Source: Larimichthys crocea
Lineage: Eukaryota; Chordata; Actinopteri; Sciaenidae
NCBI RefSeq assembly: GCF_000972845.2
Contig: NC_040022.1
Span: 15,231,403-15,295,402 of the forward strand
Direction of reading: 5' to 3'
DNA length: 64,000 bases
The notes under the pieces are model-generated. The model was not told the DNA's origin, did not search any database, and was given only the letters and a program-made list of their open reading frames with translations. The translations under genes were made by a program, and so were the position numbers. Each line of letters begins with the position of its first letter. Within the stretch, counting starts at the first letter, position 1. Of the stretch, positions 54,990 to 64,000 are shown piece after piece.

Positions 54990-55330
54990 TTGAGTGTGCT
55001 TGAAAGCGCACACTATATGTTATCCACCACGCTTATTCTTCTTCAACTTATTATTCTTTTTTGGCTCGCATCTCCTCCCAGAGTTTTTTGTCGCACACAC
55101 ACAAAACGGGTATCAAAACGTGCGGCTCGGCTGGGATCGGTGTGCTATGACTTTTCTAAGAGTTTCAGCAAACAGTTTTGCCCCAAAACGGCAAAAATTA
55201 AAAAAAAAATTAATGGGTGTGTATTGCAAGAATGTTCGAGAGCTAGAGTGTGTGATGTCATTGCTAGAGTGGATTGGGAGCCATGAATTGAGCCAGCCCT
55301 CTCTCGTTTTTTGAGTTATTGTTATTTTGT
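54990..55330 (+). mobile_element. second, partial copy of the GTGTGC-TIR element, inverted
   Basis: Starts TTGAGTGTGCTTGA (54990-55003) and continues aagcgcacactatatgttat and tcttcttcaacttatt. This is the reverse complement of the right end of the element at 50406-51410 with only a few substitutions. It then carries different internal sequence (tttttggctcgcatctcctc; gccccaaaacgg) of the kind I recall from a common teleost repeat. The distal end is not defined. Confidence 0.55.
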
Positions 55331-55449
55331 ATTGTGTATTGGAGGTGTTCTTATTACTATTTTCATGATGGCAGGAGTAGGGCATTAATGTGTATTGAAG
55401 GAGTGAGGGGTAGATTTATGGATGAGGGTAAAGGGTGGCAGGTGTATAC

Positions 55450-55770
55450 ACTTTTTGGAAGCAATGAGTAGTGGACATATCAATACAGTAACGTGGAATA
55501 TTAATGGCTGCAGTACACCAGTTAAACGTAAAAAAAAAAAAAACTCACTTATCTTAAATCTAGGGGCACAGATATTGCGTATATTCAGGAAACGCACTTC
55601 AGAGACCAAGATGGAGCTGTAAAAATGAATCGGGATTGGGTTGGTCATGTTTTTCATAATTCAGTATCGAACAAAAGCTGTGGGGTTGTTATCCTTGTCA
55701 ACAAAAAGTTGAATTTTGTTGTATCTAATCAATTTAAAGACTCTCATGGACGGATTCTAGTTAATACTAT
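55450..55770 (+). mobile_element. Tx1/L1-type LINE fragment: endonuclease N-terminus
   Basis: The plus strand encodes TVTWNINGCSTPVKRK (catalytic Asn) in one frame. After a run of A at about 55529-55541 the frame changes to LTYLKSRGTDIAYIQETHF (catalytic Glu) and then a VFHN / GVVILVNKK / DSHGRILVN series. These are the first blocks of an apurinic-type endonuclease of L1-clade ORF2. Sequence stops resembling the family near 55770. Frameshifted and truncated, so inactive. Confidence 0.8.
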
Positions 55771-56099
55771 ACTATGCTAATATGACTACTATATTTGTCA
55801 TAGTTAAGACTTTTTCTAACAAACCGAAAACACCAGTTTATCAGTTCAGTTTACAAAAGTTTTAAAGTTTAAAGTAACCCATGTTTTTGAAGCAGTTGAA
55901 ATTAGCTTCAACACATTGTGGTTGTCTGTGGTTCAACCAAATATTTTTTTCTTCTATTTTGTTTTAAGGTTGCAGCAATCAATATTTTAACAATGTATCA
56001 AATTATTTGTGCAGTGTGAAAGATGTCGCTAGTACTGACAAACCCACAGTCTCTCTGTCTTCATCTCCATGAAATGTTTTTTTTTTTTTTTTTACATCT

Positions 56100-56420
56100 T
56101 TCAGCTCTTTGCTTTTGTTTACAGCCCATAACTTTACTGTTCTGGTTCCCTCGCACCGCTCTCATCAGCATTATTTCCAGCAGCAGACAGCTGTTTTCAC
56201 TACCTGCCCATCACCAAACAGCAGACTGGTGCATTTAGAAGTTAAAGAGACAGATTTTTTTTTAGGAGATGGTGGAGACCAAACAATGAAAAAGCACAGT
56301 GAATACTGGACCAGAAACAGACAATGGTCCAGTTGGATCTGTAAATTGGCAGCTGATACTTAACAGATTCACTTAACAGCTTTATAGAGTGATAATAGTC
56401 ATTGTTGTGTTTCCAGCTTA
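56100..56420. repeat. percomorph dispersed repeat of unknown class
   Basis: Phrases such as gaagttaaagagacagattt, ggagatggtggagaccaaa and gtgaatactggaccagaaac are remembered from a repeat common in percomorph genomes. No coding capacity. Confidence 0.45.
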
Positions 56421-57439
56421 CTACAATGCCCCAACTGGCCAAAACATCAAACAATGCAGGCTTAAATACTTTCTAGAGGGCTGTAGAGGTAAAATTATTG
56501 AGGAATTATCATAAGATGAGCAGCAGAGAAACACACAAATCTCACTGACACTGAAACGTTGTCATTGCTGTGGGAGACACTGGAATGATTGGATAGTTTG
56601 ATACCACAAGGAGTAAGTGATGAAATATGTTAATGTTTCAGGGTTGTTGTTGTTGTTGTTTAAATTTCATGACTATTTGTGTTTTGGTTTTTAATGAGTA
56701 TGAATGTAGACTTGTGAAAAAGAAAGGAAGCATCCAGAAATACACCTATCTGATACGATTTGGATGACTTCTCCTTCCTCTTTTTTGTATTTTTGTATTC
56801 AGAGCGTTGTGTTGGGTGAATGCGCTCTGTAAAAACAGTGCTCAAACTGAAGGCCCAAACAGAAAATCTTTATATCTGACCAATGTGCAGTTCTCTAAAA
56901 CCATCCCTCAGGGAGGGATCGCTTGGTTTGTTGATGAGAGGAGAAGCGCTGCAGTCACACTACTGTTACAAAGTAGGTCACTTATCCCATGTTTCACTGC
57001 ATGCCCAAAGCAGATGGATGACAGCGGTAATTGGCACCAGGGACTATAGCACGCTGTGATGGCTCTCTCTCCTGAGATAACGCATCTCTACCTTTCCTCC
57101 TGCTGACTGCTAATGCCAAAGTTAAAAAAGACCCCTCCACCCCACAGCTCCCTGTCAGGAACACAAGCACATAAGGTCACGGTGTGTCAGGATTTCAAAG
57201 ATTTATTCAAACTTTTTCTGCAGATCTGGAGCTATGCCATTTTTATTTTATACCCTGTCGTTTGTGAAATACAGCATTTGGCTCCATCTGCTAAAGTTTG
57301 GCTGGACTATGAGACAATTTGGATGCAAGACTGTGGCAGTTTTCCTAAACAAATAAATGATTTCACACCAAAATAGGATAACACCACGTAATCTTTGAAG
57401 ACTATGTGTCTACAACCATGCTAACAGCTCTGTGATGCA

Positions 57440-58160
57440 GCAAGCATATCAATGCTTTGAGCATTAGTATGTTAACATGTCACAATAATATTGCTCACAC
57501 TGCTCATATTTAGCAGGTCGCTACTGTTCACCATCTTAGTTTACTGTGTTGACATTTGTTAGTTACCGCAACATTCATTTCCTCACAAATACCTTTCTAC
57601 TGACAGCGGACAATTTATATTATAACTAAGTATAAGTAACTGTTCTACGTAGTAGCATAAGTGCAATACATATATTGAATAATGAATGTTAAAAGCAGAT
57701 TGAAACAGCATAACTGAGGTTGTAAACAGATCAGGACTTGGCACTATAGTCTGTTGAGCTAAATGCTAATATTAGCATGCAAACATATTCACATAGATAT
57801 TGTTACCATGCCGACGACAGACACACACAACTGATGTGAATGGGGATGTTATTTTGCTGGTATTTGGTTATCAACATAAAAATGTTGGACTATAATGATG
57901 CTAGATAAAAAGTCAGGGCATCATCAAACTTTTTACAGTTCATCCTGATGAGAACATTAATATGTGTACCAAATTCATGGCAATCCATCCAATAGTTGCT
58001 GAGACATTTCACCCAAAACCACAAAGATGAGCATCATAATGGATGACCAAAATCATTAGTCTTCAATGTCTGTGAGATATGGATATCTGAACAATGTTTC
58101 GTGACAATTCATGGGACAGTTTTTGAGACATTTCACTAAAAACAATGTGAACTTTAGTAT
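57440..58160. repeat. percomorph dispersed repeat of unknown class
   Basis: Contains gagcattagtatgttaacat, gctaatattagcatgc, accaaattcatggcaatcca and agttgctgagacatttcac, remembered as parts of a widespread percomorph repeat. Confidence 0.5.
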
Positions 58161-59637
58161 GGTTTGAGAGGAAAAGTCAGTGGACCGCTCAAGTCAGTAA
58201 AATACATCCTCTGGGGAGCTTGCACGGTGTATATAACATGCATTTGGACAAAATGCTGTAGTAGACTGAAACTCCCATCCCTAAAAATTACAGACTTACA
58301 CAAAGGCCACGATGATTACTAGCCAAGTTAATGCCGCCATTAAATCCCTGTATCTAAAACCAGTACCCCTAATGAAAAGGGTTTCACCTAACTTAACCAC
58401 CAGGGTCTGCACCCTCATTATCACAAATCAGAGTCTACACCTACGAAGCACAGCCAATTAGAGAATAATCATTTCATTTAAACTGTTTGTCTGCTATCAG
58501 GAGGGATTAAACAGGACATGACAGTGAACATTAATTGCATGTGACTTGGAAACCATCCCTTGATATCAGTCTTCCCTCGCAGTCAGCCAGTACAGTTCAC
58601 TATCTCATGTGAAGAAAGATGGACACCTAGTGGTTGAATCTTTTATCATAATTCAGGTGGTGAAATAAACTAATTGTCTCTTTATAGACTGATTTTATCC
58701 TCATTTTCATAGCATTAACTTTCCCCAAATGCCCATATGAGATTATTCATATAATTATTTTGCTGCATTGTTTTTTCATTCTCAGAATTATTCAATTAAA
58801 CTGGAATGCACAAACCAAATGCCACTGTTTTTTTTCCCCATGCCCTCAGAGGTCTGCGAGCACTACAGTAATAGTCTGTTTTCTGAAAGCCACAGCTGCT
58901 GTTCTGCTGAGAGAGCTCTTGAAGAACTGTCAAAGTGAACCCTTCTGACCGCTGAGGAAGATTTATGGAATCCTGTGTCTCCCACCTGCTCCCTTTTCAC
59001 CCCCACTCAGGCCCAGTGACCCACTCTTCTTCACCTTGCACCCCACCCCCCCCCCCCCCCCCCCCCCCCCTTCGCAAACCCCCGCCCTCGTCCCCTCTCA
59101 CACACATACACACACACATATGTCTGTTCCTTTTCTGTGCTACTGCTGGGTAAAAAAACTGAAGGTGGCTTTTCATCTATCTCTGCATCTTCTCGCTGCT
59201 TGTTAGAGATGACAGAAATAGTATGCTTGATGACTCACTACACACAAGTCTTTTCAGACACCAGGTGCTGTCAACAAGCATTTGTGCCTATGGAAAAAAA
59301 AAACACATCATAAATTGATATAATCTTGAGAGTCCTGTAAAACAGGTGTATCTATTCAGACATGAACTACTTTCCTAATGTTTAAGAGGAGCAGCAGCCA
59401 TTTGACGTAACAGCTGTTGTTCAGATGTCTGTGGATCATTCAGAAACACAGACAGGCCAAACACCAACTCTTAGTCATAATGAGCATAATGCAGTATTAC
59501 TTGTCAGCCTCGATCTGTATGCTCAAATTTAAAGCTCCATTTCTAGAACAAATTTGAAAAGTGGCAAAGCGATTATGTGCCATGTTTCCCCGATGGAAAT
59601 GGGAAACACAGGACACAAACAGTTCAAAGAGTGATGC
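58161..59637. other. intergenic, no gene seen
   Basis: Between the percomorph repeat and the mul1 3' end. It contains the poly(C) tract and a short CA run near 59099-59118; otherwise nothing recognisable. Confidence 0.4.
59046..59070. repeat. poly(C) tract
   Basis: Twenty-five uninterrupted C residues. The open frame reading poly-proline across it is an artefact. Confidence 0.95.
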
Positions 59638-59643
59638 TTTATT
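59638..59643 (-). terminator. mul1: polyadenylation signal of mul1
   Basis: AATAAA on the minus strand, about 605 nt after the mul1 stop codon, implying a 3' UTR of about 0.6 kb ending near 59.62 kb. Confidence 0.55.
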
Positions 59644-60246
59644 GAATTTCTTTCAACAAACCAACATTTTACACACACTCGCACCAGTCTCTAGTGCATC
59701 ACGTATGTATGTTTGTTTCATTAACTTCCAGTGAATTAAATATGTAACTGGAAGTGTTAGAAACAAAAGACTGACTTAAGACCAGACTTAAGTTATTCAG
59801 CTACATACAGTACAATCACTCTTAGCAGCAGCTATATAAATTACTTGATTAAGGCACAGAACAAACATGTAGGAAAATAAACATCTGTCACGTACTGTAA
59901 ATCTACAGTTTTTTCCTCACGTACATTTACAGACAAAATGAACTCTCTGAAACTCTGCATTTGCACAAAATCCTTATAATTCACATTTTACTTATTCTTT
60001 ACAGTAACAAGATTATTAAAGTTACTGTTGTGCAGCAGTTTACTGACTTACTTTATGTGATGATTAAAAAAGACATAACACTGCACTGCAGCCATTACAT
60101 ACATTAATAAATTAAACAAAAGGTGACAACACAGTAAAGGCTGGAGAGTTATTTCCATTGTGGTACTTTTGACTTTTTAGCTGAAAATCCAATACAGTCT
60201 GTATGGTGGTGAAGTTCCACTGAGGTCATATGGTCGCACAGGTGTC

Positions 60247-60756
60247 TTAGACGTGGTATAGAGGCACCACCCTGCTGATGTTTTGTCTACATATAGGGCA
60301 TCGGCGGTGTGGAAGAGCCTGGTAGCAGCTGTGGCAGCAGCACACATGTCCACAGTCCAACAGAATACAATTACGTGGCTGACTGAGGCAAATCACACAT
60401 GCGTTCTCTATGTGTTCCCTGTCTTGAGAGGCCTCGGGGCCCGTCAACAGAGCACGTGCTCTTGTGGCTTCAGCCTGGAGTCTCTCAAATTCCCTCCTCT
60501 CATGGTCCTGCTCCCACTGAACTTTTAGTCGGTAGTAGTACCGTCGACCAACCCAGAGTAAGACCGCTGCTCCCACCAAAGCAAAGGTGATAGTCAGTGC
60601 CTTCCAACCTGTAGCCATGCTCTCTTGCTCTCCTCGCAGGGTGTCAAAGTCTGCAATGCTCAAGAAGTACTGTGTGCCATTAGGAGGGGGTCGAAGACAC
60701 AGCATACCATCTGTGTCCAGCATCACCTCTCCTATGCCTGTGAGAGCTGTGCCCAC
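60247..60756 (-). CDS. mul1: mul1 coding exon 5 (second membrane helix and RING)
   Basis: 510 nt from VGTALTGIGEV to the TAA at 60249-60247; acceptor ctttctgcag. It carries the second membrane helix, a charged cytosolic linker (QEDHERREFERLQ-like, possibly helical) and the RING finger. Confidence 0.95.
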   Translation of the reverse strand: MGTALTGIGEVMLDTDGMLCLRPPPNGTQYFLSIADFDTLRGEQESMATGWKALTITFALVGAAVLLWVGRRYYYRLKVQWEQDHERREFERLQAEATRARALLTGPEASQDREHIENACVICLSQPRNCILLDCGHVCCCHSCYQALPHRRCPICRQNISRVVPLYHV

Positions 60757-61791
60757 CTGCAGAAAGAGAAGAATATTTGTGAAACGTATCAGTTTTTGTT
60801 CATATTTGCCCTCATAGATAGCTCAAATATGTATGGTTTGTCAATTATAGTGTTACTGACTTTGAGCATTTCCTCGGTCTCGAGTTGCCCTTTAAGCTTC
60901 TCCCCACTCAGGTATTGTCCTACGATGTCACCAAAGCCATAGTTGACCTGGTGGAACTTTTCGTGGGTGATCTCCGTGTGCACTCCGGAGGCCTGGATAG
61001 GGCACAGGACTCTGACCATGGTCTCATCCGATCCAACTAACACAAAGGGCACTTCATTCACTCTTTGGTGCAAGACTCGTTCACTGTCCATCCTGCAACA
61101 GATAATAATAATAATGATAATATTTACTAAAGCTGAAATAAAACTGTGGTTTGCTGTTGAAAGCACGTAGACAGGTGTTAAGATCTGGCAGCAGTACTTC
61201 CTCTGTCCAACGTGAAATACTCGAATAACAAGAAGAGATCAGGCCAAACTGCAACACTCACACAAAAACACACAAACGCATCATGTGTACCTGATGTTAG
61301 AGAGGCAGGAATCAGATTGTTTTCATTTATCATGTGGGACATCCTGACAGTTAAATGGTTTTATGAGTAACTTCACTTCACTCAGCAGTGACATAGTATG
61401 ATACAATAATGCCTCTCTACAAAGCTGTGTTCAAGAGACTTACACCTTTCTATCTACAGAAGCCAGTGCAGCTATGTTTTTCCTCCTTAGTAAATGTAGA
61501 GTTAATGTTATTGGAAACCTTGATTGCATGTCTTATCTCTCTCTTTCCTTGTTTCCTGCCTGCTCTGAATTGCCTCATCAATTGAAGACAAAAATGCCCC
61601 AAAAAATAATCATGTATGGTATCACAATGCTGCACCGTATTATTGTTTTGATAGAGTTCTCACCAAGTGCGTGAAAGGCCATTCCACACCAGTCTGTGCT
61701 CCCTTAAGAGGAATTTCTGCAACACTCCGACAATTTCTTTTTGAAATTGACTTGTCAAAGGCTCGCCCACTGGTCGCACAGCCCCTACAGT

Positions 61792-61852
<61 letters not shown>

Positions 61853-62563
61853 ATAATAATAATAATGAATAAGTGGTATGGATGGTATGGGTATTTTTCA
61901 GTAGAATATGCTATTGGTCTGTATCAGGAAGACTAAAAACCTGATTACCTTCAATGACAGCATACTGTAGACATGCTCCTGGAGTAACTTTCAAAATGTC
62001 TTTGAGTTTGCCATCTATGGTGAAGTGTGGAGCATCCTGACAACATGAGACAACGACTGTTTGTATGTGCAGTATACATAAGTGTAGGAGACGGACTTCA
62101 GTTTTTACAAAAAATACCTGAGCACACCAAAACTGTAACCCACTACACAGGTCAAACCTTGCAATAGCTTGCAAGATAAAATATGTTTTTTGTCACACAA
62201 GGTTTTCTATATTCGACTTCTATTCAGTCCAGTAAAACAAACGATTTGCTTCTACTGTGTGCGTAGTTCAGAGACATTAGTAGAGTCTCACTAAATGAGC
62301 TGAAGAGACAGTGAAAGCTGAAGATTATTTACATGGTTTCACAACTAAGCTCCATCTTTTCTTGTACAGCATGAAACAGAAAATTATCATTTAAAAAAAA
62401 ATTGTAAATGATGTAAAGGTATGTTCACACAGGATCCACCACTAACATCAAGCTTATCTAGCGTTGTCCGGCTCTTCTTATAGAGATAGTAGCAGATGCC
62501 TGAGATGGCAAGGCTGGCCCCAAGACACACTGCCTCTGTAACCTTCACAGGAAATCCATCCAT
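60247..62563 (-). CDS. mul1: mitochondrial E3 ubiquitin-protein ligase MUL1 (MULAN/MAPL), five coding exons
   Basis: Outer-mitochondrial-membrane RING ubiquitin/SUMO E3 ligase; the family acts on mitofusin and controls mitochondrial dynamics. Exons are 62563-62447, 62036-61949, 61784-61664, 61092-60861 and 60756-60247; all junctions are GT-AG and in frame, giving 355 residues (human MUL1 352). The N-terminal membrane helix is near residues 11-28 (AVCLGASLAISGICYYLY). The intermembrane domain includes QYAVIEGAV, a VWN block, VRVLCPIQ and VGQYLSGEKLKGQ. The second helix is near 237-256. A C-terminal RING (CVIC from residue 306, CGHVC, CPIC at 339-342) ends VVPLYHV. The start ATG has -3G/+4G and no other in-frame upstream ATG before a stop. 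It is divergent from human MUL1 and may be the ohnologue lost in mammals. Confidence 0.95.
60861..61092 (-). CDS. mul1: mul1 coding exon 4
   Basis: 232 nt: one base completing Trp109, then 77 codons from MDSERVLHQRVNEVPF to LETEEMLK. Donor GTCAGT at 60860, phase 0. Confidence 0.93.
61664..61784 (-). CDS. mul1: mul1 coding exon 3
   Basis: 121 nt, starting after acceptor tacactgtag and ending at donor GTGAGA. It encodes AVRPVGEPLTSQFQKEIVGV and a further 19 residues to the split tryptophan. The acceptor sits beside a 28-unit TG tract (see 61795-61850). Skipping this exon would shift the frame. Confidence 0.9.
61795..61850. repeat. (CA)28 / (TG)28 tract next to the mul1 exon 3 splice acceptor
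   Basis: Exactly 28 CA units on the plus strand, followed by (TAA)5 to 61865. On the mul1 strand this is (TG)28 ending ten bases before exon 3. Confidence 0.97.
61949..62036 (-). CDS. mul1: mul1 coding exon 2
   Basis: 88 nt: DAPHFTIDGKLKDILKVTPG then ACLQYAVIE plus one base of a glycine codon. Acceptor ttgtcag, donor GTAATC. Found by homology; open frames run past it on both sides. Confidence 0.9.
62447..62563 (-). CDS. mul1: mul1 coding exon 1 (N-terminal membrane helix)
   Basis: 39 codons after a 37-nt 5' UTR portion (62564-62600) of the same exon. The acceptor tttgtgcag ends at 62601. The donor GTTAGT starts at 62446, phase 0. Confidence 0.9.
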
Positions 62564-62619
62564 TCCCTCTGGCTCTCCTGTCGCTGCCCTGGGAGCAGAC
62601 CTGCACAAACATATGACAT

Positions 62620-62620
<1 letters not shown>

Positions 62621-62675
<55 letters not shown>
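62621..62675. repeat. poly(A)55 / poly(T)55 tract upstream of mul1 coding exon 1
   Basis: Fifty-five uninterrupted A on the plus strand. On the mul1 strand it is a T homopolymer about 20 nt upstream of the acceptor at 62601. Confidence 0.95.
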
Positions 62676-62677
<2 letters not shown>

Positions 62678-63342
62678 AACAAAAAAAACACACAGATAAA
62701 AAAAGGTCAATTAATCAAATTAGCTTTTTTTTTTTTTACCAGAAATCCACAGGTACAAGAGTCATCCAGACTTTACTGTGACATATGTTTACATCATGTG
62801 GCATTAAGTAGCCTATCATATTTAATGACCTAAGGTAAGTAATTGAATAACACAGTAACGTATCATGACACATTCTCCTGAAATATATTTCTCCCCTGAC
62901 ATCAATTTTGTTTGCAATTGAGAGTGGTATGATGAAAAAAACATGCCGTTGCTGTATGTGTTTGAACAAGATGTAAACAATCTGAGTAATGTTACAAAGA
63001 AATTGGAAAATAAATAAAAGGAAAGTGATGCACATTTTTTGGAACTTGAGTCTATGACTTTGTCATCCGGCTGTAGATTTAGTCATGTAGACGTTACATA
63101 AACATAAAACTGAGAAATATGAGACACAAAGGAGAGAGAGGCAGGAAACACCTGAACTTTAAGCTTGTTATAACTCAGCATTTGAACTCCTGGCGAAGCA
63201 TAAAGTCATAGCTTGTGAAGTGAGTAAGATTAAAAAAACAAAACAGGTAACAATACGCTGAAAGTTTATGTTCTACGCCACTCGTCACATAAAGTATAAT
63301 AGTAAACAAAATAAAGGCTAGCTAATTAAAGCTAGCTGCTAG

Positions 63343-63356
63343 GTTGCTAGGGCAAC
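63343..63356. promoter_or_regulatory. RFX X-box-like motif near the mul1/alg3 promoter
   Basis: GTTGCTAGGGCAAC, a near-palindromic X-box, about 180-190 bp from the proposed mul1 start region on the intron side. Confidence 0.4.
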
Positions 63357-63484
63357 AGTAGTGACCTCTAAACGTTTTTTCGAAAGCTCACGTTAGCTAA
63401 CCATACGAGCAGTAATAATTAATGTGTACAAATACATGTATCTTAATTGTAAAGTACAAATAATAACAAATATGTTTATCTTAC

Positions 63485-63535
63485 CTGTCAGAAAAACAAA
63501 TCTCTCAAGTTGACTCGCTGGAGAGCGGTAGCCAT
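63485..63535 (-). other. mul1: probable non-coding first exon of mul1, with an upstream ORF
   Basis: On the minus strand the sequence from the GC-rich promoter runs into a strong donor (cag then GTAAGA at 63484). In this position it would splice to the acceptor at 62601. It contains ATG at 63535 followed by 15 codons and TGA (63490-63488), so it cannot encode the MUL1 start and would be a short upstream ORF. The only evidence is the donor and the position; it could instead be an unrelated short transcript. Confidence 0.5.
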
Positions 63536-63640
63536 GTCACATGACGTAGGTGAATTTAAAACGTTGCGTCACGTGACGAGGTCTGCGCATGTGCGTTGAG
63601 GCCTCCTTCCACGTCGCTAGCTGCTGGCTACACCGCCGAG
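63536..63640. promoter_or_regulatory. shared (bidirectional) mul1/alg3 promoter
   Basis: The 105 bp between the mul1-side ATG and the alg3 ATG hold GTCACATGAC (63536-63545), the CRE-like ATGACGTAGG (63541-63550), the 12-bp palindrome CGTCACGTGACG (63567-63578; E-box with CLEAR/USF-type flanks) and TGCGCATGTGCG (63584-63595; near NRF1 consensus). The region is CpG-rich compared with its surroundings and has no TATA box. Head-to-head housekeeping genes this close usually share a promoter; that is inference. Confidence 0.65.
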
Positions 63641-63821
63641 ATGGCAGGAGGTGTGCGGAGAAAGTCTCCCGGCACCCCGTCCCCACTGTGGGGGAAACTT
63701 CACTCACTGTGGCAGGACAAACATTTGGTCCTGTTCAAGACGGAGTACACGTTACTGGTCGTTTCGATCTTGTGGTTCTTGGAGATCGGGATCAATGTGT
63801 GGGTCATACATAAAGTAGCGT
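63641..63821 (+). CDS. alg3: alg3 exon 1: Dol-P-Man:Man5GlcNAc2-PP-Dol alpha-1,3-mannosyltransferase, 3'-truncated by window edge
   Basis: First coding exon of ALG3, the ER-lumen GT58 mannosyltransferase that adds the sixth mannose to the dolichol-linked N-glycan precursor. The ATG (gccgagATGg, good context) opens MAGGVRRKSPGTP, then WQDKHLVLFKTEYTLLVVSI and LWFLEIGINVWVIHKVA. The first transmembrane helix is about residues 36-54. The family block YTLL...E.GI..WVIH.VAY is clear. The exon ends in phase 1 at 63821 before donor GTAAGT; the partial codon T is consistent with the tyrosine of VAY. The remaining sequence to 64000 is intron. About 380 further residues lie outside the window. Confidence 0.92.
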
Positions 63822-64000
63822 GTAAGTAGCCGCGCGGCTAGTTAGCATGCTATCGTGTTTTGTCATTCGTCTGAACGTGTCTGCGCGCTAAATGGCTAGC
63901 GTTAGCAAACCTGTTAACTGAACTGCCACCTGTCAGAGGGAATTTACAGCCCCTGCATGACCACATATAGCGATAATCGTCTGTTCTATTCTAGTGTGAA

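Noticed and set aside
59046..59070. Poly-proline coding stretch
   Set aside because: Simple poly(C) tract, no coding context.

Overview
The window looks like chromosomal DNA from a ray-finned fish, most likely a percomorph teleost. It contains spliced vertebrate genes with GT-AG introns, abundant long (CA/TG)n microsatellites, a fish-type tRNA-derived SINE, Tc1, L2-type and Tx1/L1-type remnants, and several dispersed repeats I recognise as common in percomorph genomes. The species assignment is inference. There is no sign of bacterial, plasmid or phage DNA, and no CRISPR array or operon.

Four protein-coding genes are supported. (1) eef1akmt4 (+): the last two coding exons of an eEF1A lysine methyltransferase, 2904-3187 and 37954-38244, separated by a 34.8 kb intron; exon 1 lies left of the window. 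(2) camk2n2 (-): a complete two-exon gene for a 79-residue CaMKII inhibitor, 48732-49632, convergent with eef1akmt4. (3) mul1 (-): a complete five-coding-exon gene for a 355-residue mitochondrial RING ubiquitin ligase, 60247-62563, with a likely non-coding first exon near 63485-63535. (4) alg3 (+): coding exon 1 of the Dol-P-Man-dependent mannosyltransferase, 63641-63821; the rest lies right of the window. mul1 and alg3 are head to head and share a short GC-rich promoter with palindromic E-box, CRE-like and NRF1-like motifs.

Layout: 1-2903 is eef1akmt4 intron rich in CA/TG repeats. 3188-37953 is the giant intron, with an L2-type LINE remnant (12.4-13.1 kb), two inverted copies of one percomorph repeat (14.0 and 18.0 kb), a Tc1 remnant (24.2-25.2 kb), a GGAGA array (30.6 kb), an ATT array (33.0 kb) and a tandem tRNA-like array (33.7 kb). 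38245-48731 is intergenic plus camk2n2 3' UTR, with a solo LTR (42.7-43.1 kb) and a SINE (43.2 kb), both with target-site duplications. 49633-59600 is intergenic, with a TIR-bounded element carrying a tetranucleotide higher-order array (50.4-51.4 kb), a second L2 remnant, a perfect fold-back (53.1 kb), an inverted relative of the TIR element (55.0 kb), a Tx1/L1 endonuclease fragment and percomorph repeats (56-58 kb).

The four genes do not form one pathway; they are linked by ancestry. From memory, ALG3, EEF1AKMT4, ECE2 and CAMK2N2 are neighbours on human 3q27, whereas human MUL1 sits beside the paralogue CAMK2N1 on 1p36. The window therefore mixes the two paralogous neighbourhoods. I found no credible new enzymatic or defence system. 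The most interesting items are a 28-unit TG tract next to the mul1 exon 3 acceptor, the mixed synteny with no visible ece2, the shared mul1/alg3 promoter, the TIR element with its TTCC higher-order repeat, and a set of RFX-like X-boxes.
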